From Hafnia alvei (GTDB taxonomy: Bacteria; Pseudomonadota; Gammaproteobacteria; Enterobacterales; Enterobacteriaceae): a stretch of DNA of 64,000 nucleotides. The notes under the pieces are model-generated. The model had not been told where the DNA came from and ran no database searches. It saw nothing but the letters and a program-made list of their open reading frames with translations. A program made the translations under genes and the position numbers. Positions 1-7,186 of the stretch are shown piece after piece. The stretch covers positions 3,224,001 to 3,288,000 of the forward strand of contig NZ_OZ061315.1 in NCBI RefSeq assembly GCF_964063325.1. Reading direction: 5' to 3'. Each line of letters opens with the position of its first letter. Position 1 is the stretch's first letter.

Positions 1-1704
1 ATCGGTTTGCAGCAGATAGACCGGCACGTCACCGCGTGCATCTGCACGGCGATCGCTTCGCTCGGTATTGTTGGGGTAAGTTTTGGTCACGGATTTTTGG
101 CGGCGAGTACTGTCCCCCTTAACCAAATACACACGCTTATGCACGCCGTCTTGACGACACCGACGCCAGAACTTATAGGCGTTATCGGTTACACCGTCCT
201 CACCGCCGCTGTCGACAGCCATCGCCAACACGGACATGCGCTTACCGGAGCCGTCAGCCAGTGCATAGGTTTTTTGTAGAACATCGGTGATCAAGAGATC
301 CCAATCCTCGGGAAATGCACCGGGATGCACCTGTAACGATTCGCCGTTTTCATCACAGCGCATGGACTGTTTGATGTTGTAACGGTCTATCGTCCACCGC
401 TCGCCATTCTCTCCATAGCCAACGACCTGCACGACAAAGCGGCGATTCTTACCACCCTGAACGTCGACGGCTGCCATGAGAAAACGCACTTTTGGCGGTA
501 CTAAGCGTTTACCGTAATCCTCTACTCGCGCCATTAACTCATCGCTTCGGCGTTGTTCACTGGCGGCACGCGGCAAGTAGGGCAATCCCCAGTCGGTATT
601 GATAACGGCCTTCAAGGTTTCTTCGCTGCCGGTGGCCTCGAACTCCATCTCAGCGGTCAGGAGTTTGTACACCAGCTGCGCCCACGTCTGATAAGCCGCA
701 GCGGGACCTTCCATCCAGAAAGAAGCGATGCGCGAGCGCCGAGCTTCACCGGTAATCACACCATCACGATCTATGCTCTGGCCTTCACGCAGCCAAATCC
801 CACGCTGGTTAAGTTCACGTTTTTGGTGTGCGGCAATGGCTTGATGGCAATGAGGGCATTCAACATGCGCCGCTTCGCTAGCTTTCACCGGATCGGTTTC
901 ATCACGGTAGCCGGTCATGGATTCCATCGACGGCTGGAAATACTCGCCGCAATGTGGACAGGGCCAGTACCAGCGACGACGATCACCGCGGTTATAAAGA
1001 GACAGTATGCCGGTTGTCGGCGGCGCTTCATGGGGTGACGTTCTGCGCCATTTAGTGTTGCGAATATCGCGCCCCGGTGAGCTCTCCACCAGCGTCATGC
1101 CCGACGACATAAAGGTTGTGGTACGTTTTGAAGCCAGCGTGAAGGCATCCCCCTCCCCGTCGATATCCTCAGGAAAGCGGTCATAGTCGGTCAGCGCAAC
1201 ACACTTATAGTCAGACGATGACATGATATTGATGGACGGCCAGCCTATCTTTAAATAGTTGCCAGCCAAAAACGTCATATCGTGAACGTTGTTGTCATTA
1301 CGTCGCGGACTTAATCGTTCAGCCACATCAGGGCTCATGCGAAACGTACGGGAAAGACGCTTTTTCGAATGCTCGCGTGCTTTCTCCTCGGTCATTTGCA
1401 CGATCAACATATCCGAGGGATCACAGATAATGTTGTACACCACCCAGCCATCGATAAGGCCAATAGTCTTACCGGTACGCGCAGGCCCCACAAACACCAC
1501 CGCATCATATTCGCGTGATGCTAAACAGTTCATCGGCTCCAACACATACGGCGCAACCGACGGGTCCCACTTCACCGAGTTACCCGCGCCTTTAGGGACG
1601 CGCATATATTGTTCCACGGCACTGGCTACCGGCATGCGCCTCGGGGCCTGAATAATTCCCGCCATATTGCGGCGAGTGCTAGCAGCGGATGCCTGTGAAA
1701 CCAT
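1..1704 (-). CDS. Phage terminase large subunit (GpA type), partial
   Basis: This is the packaging motor that cuts concatemeric phage DNA and pumps it into the prohead. The frame is open for 568 codons from the ATG at 1704 to the window edge, so the C-terminus lies outside. An ATP-binding loop is visible near residue 70 (VFVGPARTGKT). Cys pairs of a zinc-binding type (CPHCGEYF, CPHCHQ) occur mid-protein, as in GpA-family terminases. The start overlaps the stop of the small subunit gene in a TAATG junction, with a GGAGGA ribosome site just upstream, so the two are translationally coupled. No frameshift is visible. The family assignment is strong; details of the nuclease domain cannot be seen. 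Confidence 0.93.
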   Translation of the reverse strand, partial: MVSQASAASTRRNMAGIIQAPRRMPVASAVEQYMRVPKGAGNSVKWDPSVAPYVLEPMNCLASREYDAVVFVGPARTGKTIGLIDGWVVYNIICDPSDMLIVQMTEEKAREHSKKRLSRTFRMSPDVAERLSPRRNDNNVHDMTFLAGNYLKIGWPSINIMSSSDYKCVALTDYDRFPEDIDGEGDAFTLASKRTTTFMSSGMTLVESSPGRDIRNTKWRRTSPHEAPPTTGILSLYNRGDRRRWYWPCPHCGEYFQPSMESMTGYRDETDPVKASEAAHVECPHCHQAIAAHQKRELNQRGIWLREGQSIDRDGVITGEARRSRIASFWMEGPAAAYQTWAQLVYKLLTAEMEFEATGSEETLKAVINTDWGLPYLPRAASEQRRSDELMARVEDYGKRLVPPKVRFLMAAVDVQGGKNRRFVVQVVGYGENGERWTIDRYNIKQSMRCDENGESLQVHPGAFPEDWDLLITDVLQKTYALADGSGKRMSVLAMAVDSGGEDGVTDNAYKFWRRCRQDGVHKRVYLVKGDSTRRQKSVTKTYPNNTERSDRRADARGDVPVYLLQTD

Positions 1705-2198
1705 TAATCCTCCTCGGGCATGTCCTCCTCACTTGGCGTATCTGCCTCTATGACCTTTTGCGCAATCTGATCCCGAAGGTCATCAATAATGCATTGGACG
1801 CGCTCAACGGCGACCGGCGACAAAGCGCAGTCACGTTCGAGAATATCGGGGAGTGTTTCGAGCACCTGCACCATCGCTTTGGCCATCGCTGAAAATTCAC
1901 GCGTCACCTCTTCGGCGGGGATGAGCTCATGAGTTTCTTGCTGAAACTTGAGGCGTTCACGTTCGGACTGAAACCACGCTTTACGATCGGGAGGCAACAT
2001 CTTATCGACCTCAACCGTTTCGCCTGTTTTCACTAGCTCAGTAAGGATCGCCGTTAACGTATAGAGCTTGAGTTTTGCGTTGCTACCGGGTGCCGATTCC
2101 ACATTTTTCAACCGACTAGCGACCGTTTGTCGATGCATGCCAGTAATTGCCGCAAGCTGATTGATATTCAGGCGGACAGATTCGAGTTCTTTATCCAT
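1704..2198 (-). CDS. Phage terminase small subunit (Nu1-like, DUF1441 type)
   Basis: This is the DNA-recognition subunit of the packaging complex. An N-terminal winged helix-turn-helix is visible (INQLAAITGMHRQTVASRL), followed by a helical region rich in charged residues, as in DUF1441/Nu1-like proteins. A longer frame to 2249 exists, but the internal ATG at 2198 (MDKELESVRLN) fits the usual family N-terminus better. The gene ends in a TAATG overlap with the large subunit. At about 164 residues it has normal length. Family naming rests on established knowledge of this gene pair. Confidence 0.82.
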   Translation of the reverse strand: MDKELESVRLNINQLAAITGMHRQTVASRLKNVESAPGSNAKLKLYTLTAILTELVKTGETVEVDKMLPPDRKAWFQSERERLKFQQETHELIPAEEVTREFSAMAKAMVQVLETLPDILERDCALSPVAVERVQCIIDDLRDQIAQKVIEADTPSEEDMPEED

Positions 2199-2370
2199 GA
2201 TGGTGAACACTAAATAAGCAATTCGACATCTTTGAAAATGAAATTTCAAAGAAAACAGAAAGATAAACGGATGATGATGATGCTAATAAAATGCGAAAAA
2301 CTAGCCGTTTCCCGCGTGTCAGCGCCCCCTCGGTGTTTCAAAACTCAGAAAGGACCCGTGAAAATAGGAG

Positions 2371-2517
2371 CTATTCGCATCCACATTCGTGACGGCTCTT
2401 GCCCTGCTGGTGGTTCTCCCATCCTGCATTACGGTGCTCATCGCAATAGCCGCTGCGGTCAGTGGTGGTATTACGACAGCCATGCTTACGGCATGCACGT
2501 GGGATTAATGCAGGCAT
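2371..2517 (-). pseudogene. Truncated phage HNH endonuclease
   Basis: The 48 codons from the ATG at 2517 (ribosome site TTGGAG) match the N-terminus of the small HNH nucleases found beside terminase genes in HK97-like phages: MPALIPRACRKHGC, then a TDRSGYCDEH segment with Cys and His ligands, then GKSRHE. The family normally continues through a GYGSRWD segment into the HNH core. Here the frame ends at 2371 and no HNH core follows. The position, just upstream of small terminase, is the standard one for this gene. I infer a deletion removed the catalytic half. The opposite-strand frame across this stretch looks like a shadow. Confidence 0.6.
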
Positions 2518-2527
2518 GTAAACTCCA

Positions 2528-2562
2528 ATAAAAAGGCTACCAAAATAGTAGCCGTGTTTTAT
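2528..2562 (-). terminator. Rho-independent terminator
   Basis: A 6-bp stem (GGCTAC/GTAGCC) with a 7-base loop is followed on the minus strand by TTTTTATT. It lies just after the stop of the small gene at 2576-2782. The plus strand also has a weaker T-rich tail. Confidence 0.65.
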
Positions 2563-2575
2563 TTACCAAACTAAA

Positions 2576-2782
2576 TTATTGCATTAATATAACTTTATAG
2601 TTTGAAGGCAATATAACTCTAGGCTTCAGCTTCTCCAATTTTAAGTTTATATATTCTCTTTGTGAATCACTCCCCTGCTTATATAGAGGTGAAATAATCT
2701 TTTGGATATAGCCCCACTCGCAACCACCAGAAGCTTCACACTTAGTGATTACATCTCTAATTATTGCGTCAATATTCTGCAT
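2576..2782 (-). CDS. Small hypothetical phage protein
   Basis: I do not recognise this 68-residue protein. The ATG at 2782 is chosen because a strong GGAGGGG ribosome site sits just upstream; a longer frame to 2809 lacks one. It has two CxxxGGC-type cysteines near residue 20, no membrane segment and no signal peptide. It lies alone between Rz and the HNH remnant and ends at a terminator. The coding region and its surroundings are AT-rich compared with the structural and lysis genes, suggesting a small cargo gene. Confidence 0.5.
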   Translation of the reverse strand: MQNIDAIIRDVITKCEASGGCEWGYIQKIISPLYKQGSDSQREYINLKLEKLKPRVILPSNYKVILMQ

Positions 2783-2970
2783 AGCCCCTCCCTCATTAGT
2801 TGAGGCCACATATTAACCCATAAAACAAAGTTATTTGTAAATTACATGAAATAAATCACAACACACTGTTTTTAATTTAAATAAAACAAAAATAGCCGAA
2901 AAGAAATCAAGCTATAATACATTTGAATTACAATATAAATGTAACGACTAGGGGTGACATTTATATTTTA

Positions 2971-3513
2971 TTAATCATTGAAACGAGCTTGCGTTTCAAT
3001 ATTTCGTATGTCGCCCAACTTACTATTAGCAATATCAATAGTTGCTAATAGCGGCCTAATCCACAAAACAGCCTGACAATACGTTATCGAGCTGGGGGCA
3101 ACGGTGGCACTACCATCTGAGTTAATGTTGCCGGTATCGGCGTGCAAGGCTGTGGCACGTAAACGGTGCGTGTACCCGAGCAGCCCGCTAGCAATATCAG
3201 CAGGGATAAGCAGATCACAGGTTGGCTCTTTCTCAATAATCTTGCGGTATTCAATTTCTTTCTCCTGCGCCTTGGCTTGGACTGTCACGCCATACTGACC
3301 CGCCGCCGACGCTATCTGATTGAAGCGGTTGAACTGCAAAGACTGCCCAGCAATGATCGAGGCTTGCCCGTCAACCTCCCCCTGCAGGCGTTCAGTTGCT
3401 TTTGTTTGCTCTTGGTATTTGTCGTTGTAGTAACTTGCGATCCGCCCCACAACCAGAACACCTACAGCTAAAAATCCAATGGCCATCATTCGCCAACTGA
3501 AATTGATATTCAT
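2971..3513 (-). CDS. Inner-membrane spanin Rz (DUF2570-like)
   Basis: This spanin subunit bridges inner and outer membranes at the last step of lysis. Starting at the ATG at 3513 (MNINFSWRMM), an N-terminal hydrophobic anchor (IGFLAVGVLVVG) precedes a long charged coiled-coil-like periplasmic segment with many Gln and Glu residues. The ATG overlaps the stop of the upstream small gene (GCATGA), supporting this start. It is about 180 residues, normal for the family. A complete Rz1 frame is nested inside it, the usual Rz/Rz1 architecture, which confirms the call. Confidence 0.82.
   Translation of the reverse strand: MNINFSWRMMAIGFLAVGVLVVGRIASYYNDKYQEQTKATERLQGEVDGQASIIAGQSLQFNRFNQIASAAGQYGVTVQAKAQEKEIEYRKIIEKEPTCDLLIPADIASGLLGYTHRLRATALHADTGNINSDGSATVAPSSITYCQAVLWIRPLLATIDIANSKLGDIRNIETQARFND
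3084..3236 (-). CDS. Outer-membrane spanin lipoprotein Rz1, nested in Rz
   Basis: This 50-residue frame lies in +1 register inside Rz, starting at TTG 3236. It reads MRKSQPVICLSLLILLAGC, a lipoprotein signal with lipobox LAGC and the acylated Cys at residue 19. The mature peptide is short and proline-rich (PQPCTPIP, VVPPLPPAR), as in other Rz1 proteins. It should be anchored in the outer membrane and bind Rz across the periplasm. A GTG at 3218 could be an alternative start but would shorten the signal. It is easily missed by gene finders because it is nested and starts with TTG. Confidence 0.85.
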   Translation of the reverse strand: MRKSQPVICLSLLILLAGCSGTRTVYVPQPCTPIPATLTQMVVPPLPPAR

Positions 3514-3719
3514 GCTCTTCGCCTGACTAAATAAATCCCTACATATCCAGCGCCCCAGCGCGTATAGAACCACATTCTTCGGCCTGTCGATGGGCGAGGA
3601 ATATCCTGACGAATAACGGCAATTGCAAATAAACGCCACCACGGCCATTTCTGTGGCCCATGCGACGGCTTCAAATCATCGGCAAAGTGCGCTGTGGAAT
3701 ACTCAAATTTTATTTTCAT
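3510..3719 (-). CDS. Small hypothetical protein between endolysin and Rz
   Basis: I do not recognise a family. The 69-residue frame starts in an ATGA overlap with the endolysin stop (3719) and ends in an ATGA overlap with the Rz start (3510-3513). Such coupling on both sides is good evidence for a real gene in the lysis operon. It is basic and rich in Trp and Arg (KWPWWRLFAIAVIRQD), with no clear signal peptide. A competing frame through the same DNA is just the upstream extension of Rz. The function is unknown; a role in lysis is inferred from position only. Confidence 0.55.
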   Translation of the reverse strand: MKIKFEYSTAHFADDLKPSHGPQKWPWWRLFAIAVIRQDIPRPSTGRRMWFYTRWGAGYVGIYLVRRRA

Positions 3720-4330
3720 ACCAACAGCGCCGCCCGCGCTTTGTTGTAACGTACCTTGCGATCATCGATACCATTCAAACCGCCGTTGATAATCTGCGTT
3801 ACTCGGTAAACGTCAGCACCGTAGGCCATGCAGCCTTTTGATGTGTAGAACCATGCAGCTGAGCGCGCAGCTTGTAGCTCGAGCTCGAGCAGCTCTGGCT
3901 TAGTCACTAAATCAAGCTTTAGCGCGGCGCCGCATGTACGGTAGTTATCTAGTCCTGTAATCTGGATTAGGCCACGGCCTCGATATTTCCAACCATCGCC
4001 AGAGGCTTTATTACCTAAGCGATTCGCGTAGACCAAATTAGCGATCGCATCTTGTCGAGCAGATTGCGCTGTCGTTCGTCCGAGAGCATTGGCTTGCTGT
4101 TGAGTAATACGCTTACCAAATACAGCAACCAAAGCACCCGGTGTGTAATTCAGTGATTCAACAACCTGCCGGAAACCGCCAGACTCATGCCCTACCTGAG
4201 CAATAAACATCGCCTTATCGGTTGCCGCCGTAATACCAAATTCTTTCATTGCTGCATCGATGTGCGGAAACCAGCGCGCAGCTAATCCGGCGCTAATATC
4301 AGCCGCCTGTTGAAACTGTTCGAGATCCAT
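3716..4330 (-). CDS. Phage endolysin, glycoside hydrolase family 19
   Basis: This muralytic enzyme degrades peptidoglycan during lysis. The 204-residue protein shows the GH19 lysozyme signature: MFIAQVGHESGGF with the likely general acid Glu at residue 49, a SLNYTPGAL segment, and GDGWKYRGRGLIQITG. No signal peptide is seen, so export depends on the holin. It sits directly downstream of the holin gene (10-base gap) and overlaps the next small gene by ATGA. It is complete and intact. It also serves as an internal reference for the broken GH19 toxin cassette at 48520-49550. Confidence 0.93.
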   Translation of the reverse strand: MDLEQFQQAADISAGLAARWFPHIDAAMKEFGITAATDKAMFIAQVGHESGGFRQVVESLNYTPGALVAVFGKRITQQQANALGRTTAQSARQDAIANLVYANRLGNKASGDGWKYRGRGLIQITGLDNYRTCGAALKLDLVTKPELLELELQAARSAAWFYTSKGCMAYGADVYRVTQIINGGLNGIDDRKVRYNKARAALLV

Positions 4331-4339
4331 TGAATTGCC

Positions 4340-4672
4340 TTACTGTTGAGGGGGGACGCCTGTCTTACTGCCGACAACACGACGTAGAACCGAGCTGAAA
4401 TAATCAATACCCAAGAAGCCAATAAAGACGCTGCCGATATATGCCCATTGCTGATCAAAACTCATCAACATGAGTAGGTCTTTAATGAAGAACGCCACCA
4501 GCGCGCACATACCGGCATCAAGAATCCGTCGCCACCACGGTGAGTCTCCGTTATATATCCCCCGTAGGATAGCCATTAGACCCGCAATGAATGCGTAACT
4601 TCCCTCGCTGCGGTGCTCTGCAATCCATGTCATTAACATGGCCCAGAGCTCGGGGCTTTTGTGCATTTTCAT
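4340..4672 (-). CDS. Phage holin, lambda family
   Basis: This 110-residue membrane protein times lysis by forming holes in the inner membrane. Three hydrophobic stretches are visible (SYAFIAGLMAILRGI, MCALVAFFIKDLLMLM, WAYIGSVFIGFLGI), with a short charged tail, matching lambda-family holins. The N-terminus reads MKMHKS, so two start codons are separated by one Lys, as in the lambda S holin/antiholin dual start. A GGGGGAGAAC ribosome site precedes the first ATG. It is the first gene of the lysis operon. Confidence 0.88.
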   Translation of the reverse strand: MKMHKSPELWAMLMTWIAEHRSEGSYAFIAGLMAILRGIYNGDSPWWRRILDAGMCALVAFFIKDLLMLMSFDQQWAYIGSVFIGFLGIDYFSSVLRRVVGSKTGVPPQQ

Positions 4673-4937
4673 GTTCTCCCCCCATCCACCAGCGCGGTAG
4701 GGTTATTGATGTCCAATTTTGGCTTAATCAGAATGATAATTGACGTTGATATCTAACCAAAAACATCACATCACAAGCCTAAATACATTAGATAACCTTA
4801 AGTATTGTTAAGATAAAGTTTGTTTTTAGTTGGTTTTTTATTGCCAAATGCAGGCTGGATAGCCATAATCCGATTCGCCACTCCATTGGTTCTCCAGTGT
4901 CGCTTATATATTTAATGTTTCCCTATTTAGCTTTTTG

Positions 4938-4980
4938 GCACCCTTGTCTGAATTCGGAGGCAAGGGCCTTTTCTCTTCTA
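4938..4980 (+). terminator. Leader hairpin with T-rich tail before DUF1883 gene
   Basis: CCCTTG (4941-4946) pairs with CAAGGG (4961-4966), followed by CCTTTTCTCTTC. It lies only 13 bases upstream of the ATG at 4993. It may end a short upstream transcript or act as an attenuator. The 265 bases to its left, back to the holin start, are AT-rich and hold no recognisable gene. Confidence 0.55.
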
Positions 4981-4992
4981 TAGGTACGTCCT

Positions 4993-5250
4993 ATGCCACA
5001 CAGAAAACTATTTTTAAAGCAGCACTCGCACCTATGTGTAACCTGCTCACAGCCAGCCATGGTTTTGTTAATGGATGATAAAAATTTTCACTCTTACAAT
5101 GATGGTGAGGGAGCAAGCTACTTTGGAGGGTACTTTTGTAACTTTCCTGCAGATATTGATATCCCTATGGCGGGTATCTGGAATGTCGTTATAGAACCCG
5201 CACAAAACCACACTGATTTAGCAATTACTTACAATCTAACCGTGCAGTAA
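4993..5250 (+). CDS. DUF1883-domain protein, copy 1
   Basis: This 85-residue protein resembles DUF1883: an HLCVTCSQPAMVLLMDDKNF segment, then YFGGYFCNFPADIDIP and a GIWNVVIEP motif (compare family forms HGGFY..FPA..VP..GYWN). It has no signal peptide or membrane segment. The biochemical role of DUF1883 is not established. It lies on the plus strand, opposite to the late operon, between the tRNA cluster and the holin, a typical site for lysogenic cargo (morons). A second copy follows at 5818-6111. Both are preceded by a terminator-like hairpin. Confidence 0.7.
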   Translation: MPHRKLFLKQHSHLCVTCSQPAMVLLMDDKNFHSYNDGEGASYFGGYFCNFPADIDIPMAGIWNVVIEPAQNHTDLAITYNLTVQ

Positions 5251-5755
5251 GTATTTGCGTCTCCTCCTGGCCAACAACCACTCACAGCTAGAGATTGTTG
5301 GCTGGGCGCTAGATATGATAGAGGCAACCAAGACGTAGCCTCTAAAAGATTATTAGATATTACATCGACGTTAAACTTCGCCTGCGAACTATAGGGTTGG
5401 CGATAGAATCCTATTGTTCAATTAGATACTAACGATGATTAGCCTTAATATTTTATTAAGCAAGGCTTAGCTTTTAAAACCCATAATGACTTAATTTATA
5501 ATTATTAAAATAAATAAGCTAAGAATCATCTCACCCTGATAAACATAAGACAAAAACAATACCTTTGAAAAAAAGATCATTTTCAATAACTTAACATGAA
5601 GCATTAGAGTTAATTATGATGTAATAAGAAAAAAAATACTCATCATAAAATAAATAGATCTAAATCAATAAGTTGCGATTCATCCTAGGGTATCAATTAC
5701 TAACTGCGTTTGATTATACATTAGCATCGCTTTTCCCTGGTGTTGGCCTATGGCC
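5251..5755. other. AT-rich intergenic stretch between DUF1883 genes
   Basis: About 500 bases with no credible gene. A hairpin (GGCCAACAA/TTGTTGGCT) lies at about 5268-5305 and a second (GAGGC/GCCTC) at about 5323-5345, just after the first DUF1883 gene; neither has a clear T-run. The rest is very AT-rich. A promoter for the second gene is expected near its right end. Confidence 0.5.
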
Positions 5756-5797
5756 CCTCTCATCTGAAATTACGGGGGTGAGAGGTTTCTTTTTTAT
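5756..5797 (+). terminator. Leader terminator before second DUF1883 gene
   Basis: CCTCTCA (5756-5762) pairs with TGAGAGG (5779-5785), followed directly by TTTCTTTTTTATT, a good intrinsic terminator. The DUF1883 start codon follows 20 bases later. The arrangement repeats that of the first copy at 4938-4980. Confidence 0.7.
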
Positions 5798-5817
5798 TAC
5801 GTGTGGAGTTCCATCGA

Positions 5818-6111
5818 ATGAAAAATAGTCGATTGTTTCTTATTGCCAACAGCTATGTAAAAGTGGTTTGCTCAGAGCCTGCAAAAATTCTTTTGATTAA
5901 TGAAAAGTATTTCGACAAGTTTTGTAGAGATAGCTGGGCCGACTATCATGGTGGTTTTTTTACCAATTTCCCGGCCATTGTCGAAGTTCCATACGATGGG
6001 ATTTGGAATATTGTGATTGATACTCATAGTCATGGAGACACTGAGCCTTCAGTGAGCATATCTATTTTGCCTAATCATGAATTATTAGAGCACCAAGACA
6101 TGCCCAAATAG
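5818..6111 (+). CDS. DUF1883-domain protein, copy 2
   Basis: A 97-residue paralogue of the gene at 4993. Shared features are SRLFLIANSYVKVVCSEPAK, then DYHGGFFTNFPAIVEVPYDG and IWNIVID. The tail is longer (ILPNHELLEHQDMPK). The ATG at 5818 with GTGGAG upstream is preferred over the GTG at 5803. Both copies are more AT-rich than the phage lysis genes and run against them. They are likely expressed in the lysogen from their own promoters. Function is not known. Confidence 0.7.
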   Translation: MKNSRLFLIANSYVKVVCSEPAKILLINEKYFDKFCRDSWADYHGGFFTNFPAIVEVPYDGIWNIVIDTHSHGDTEPSVSISILPNHELLEHQDMPK

Positions 6112-6163
6112 TAAGGGAAGTCTAATTACAGGCAGTTATCAATGTAGGAGTTCACCATCAACC

Positions 6164-6239
6164 ACAACTGTCATGAGCACTGGGTAGCCACCCCACGTTG
6201 ATTCCTAGATGAATACCAACTCAGTGCTCATGCAGTTGT
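6164..6239. repeat. 18-bp inverted repeat (long stem-loop)
   Basis: Left arm 6164-6182 (ACAACTG, one extra T, CATGAGCACTG) pairs with right arm 6222-6239 (CAGTGCTCATG, CAGTTGT). The stem has 18 paired bases with one bulge and a loop of about 39 bases. It lies exactly where the plus-strand DUF1883 gene and the minus-strand tRNA cluster converge. Confidence 0.6.
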
Positions 6240-6293
6240 TCAGCACATCAAACGCTCCGGTTTACCCTTCTTCGCTGACTGATGTGCTGAATA

Positions 6294-6371
6294 TGGTCCG
6301 CCACCGAGGTCTCGAACCTCGCACCTACAACTTATACGGTCATCGGCTCTATCCTGCTGAGCTAGTGGCGG
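6294..6371 (-). tRNA. Atypical phage tRNA, Arg-like body, anticodon position UAU
   Basis: The acceptor stem (CCGCCAC/GTGGCGG), D arm (GCTC/GAGC), T arm (CGAGG, TTCGAGA, CCTCG) and encoded CCA are all good. The anticodon arm is ATGAC, loop CGTATAA, GTTGT. Position 33 is therefore G instead of the near-universal U, and the anticodon position reads UAU. One extra base occurs before the anticodon stem. The body resembles phage tRNA-Arg(UCU) genes, which would have loop CTTCTAA. It may be a mutated or non-functional tRNA. It is the 3'-most of three tRNAs. Confidence 0.7.
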
Positions 6372-6372
6372 T

Positions 6373-6447
<75 letters not shown>

Positions 6448-6449
6448 TT

Positions 6450-6526
6450 TGGTGGCCCTTGCTGGACTTGAACCAGCGACCAATCGATTATGAGTCGACT
6501 GCTCAAACCAACTGAGCTAAAGGGCC
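6450..6526 (-). tRNA. tRNA-Ile2 (CAU anticodon)
   Basis: A complete cloverleaf with acceptor GGCCCTT/AAGGGCC, anticodon loop CTCATAA (CAU) and encoded CCA. The body matches ileX/ileZ-type tRNAs, whose C34 is converted to lysidine so that they read AUA rather than AUG. Such a tRNA next to Arg and Gly tRNAs downstream of Q is known in Stx-type lambdoid phages. Confidence 0.9.
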
Positions 6527-6675
6527 AGTGTTGCAGTGAGTTAACAGGAGTTGTTCAACGATAACGACTCTCGCTCAGGGTGAATATCTCCCTACAGCGG
6601 CGGGCAGCATATTTGCTAATGTTAATCCATGCAATAACGGAGGGTTATTTTAAGACGAATCGTAGTTACATCAAT

Positions 6676-6700
6676 TAAAAACCCCGCCGGAGCGAGGTTT
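6676..6700 (-). terminator. Terminator downstream of Q gene (tR'-like)
   Basis: On the minus strand AAACCTCGC, TCC, GGCGGGGTTTTT forms a stem followed by five T. It lies about 70 bases after the Q-like gene and before the tRNAs and lysis genes, the place where a Q-controlled terminator is expected. Confidence 0.6.
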
Positions 6701-6738
6701 GATTTTGTAAGCTATGTGACGAACTGACCACTCTTATC

Positions 6739-6766
6739 AGAATATCAGCGTTTTTACGATCGTAAA
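6739..6766 (-). promoter_or_regulatory. Possible late promoter (pR'-like)
   Basis: On the minus strand a TTTACG (-35) is followed after 16 bases by TATTCT (-10), between the Q gene and the tR'-like terminator. The position fits a lambdoid late promoter. Motif matches are moderate. Confidence 0.3.
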
Positions 6767-6770
6767 GCTA

Positions 6771-7172
6771 TTATGCTACTTTCCGTGCTATCGACTCTTT
6801 TCGTACTAGCCTATCCATTTCTAAGCGAACATCTAGCGCCATCAGCAAACCTTCAACGATCCCCTCCGCTTTCTGTAACTGCTTGCCTACATGGGTATCG
6901 GAACAGTGATTTTGCTTAGCTAGCGCCATGAACGTTTTGCCAAATAGGTAATAGTCCACCAGCAAATCATGAGCATCAGGGTTCTTTTTGTTCAACGTTG
7001 CCATACAGCCTACGATCACCATGGCATCATCATCGCAGCACTGAGGGCGAGATTTTACCTTTGAGGGGATCAAGCCAGAGAACCCCGCTGCAATCGAGCT
7101 CCAACACACGTCTTCTTTGTTGTTTGCGGCCCATGCTCCCCACCGTTCAAGAACTATTTGAATATCTCTCAT
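6771..7172 (-). CDS. Late antitermination protein Q (82-type)
   Basis: This protein lets RNA polymerase read through terminators from the late promoter and so switches on tRNA, lysis and packaging genes. The start at 7172 (MRDIQIVLERWGAWAANN) has GGAG five bases upstream and matches the family's N-terminus; an earlier in-frame ATG at 7187 is less likely. The sequence WSSIAAGFSGLIP and a C-terminal helical region with an HTH-like SDTHVGKQLQKAEG are visible. At 133 residues it is of normal length. It follows the DUF968 gene and precedes the late terminator. Confidence 0.88.
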   Translation of the reverse strand: MRDIQIVLERWGAWAANNKEDVCWSSIAAGFSGLIPSKVKSRPQCCDDDAMVIVGCMATLNKKNPDAHDLLVDYYLFGKTFMALAKQNHCSDTHVGKQLQKAEGIVEGLLMALDVRLEMDRLVRKESIARKVA

Positions 7173-7186
7173 ACATTCTCCACACA

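Noticed and set aside
2232..2531. 99-codon plus-strand frame, and a 57-codon version with AGAAAGGA before a GTG at 2359
   Set aside because: The opposite strand encodes a recognisable HNH nuclease N-terminus, which explains the open frame.
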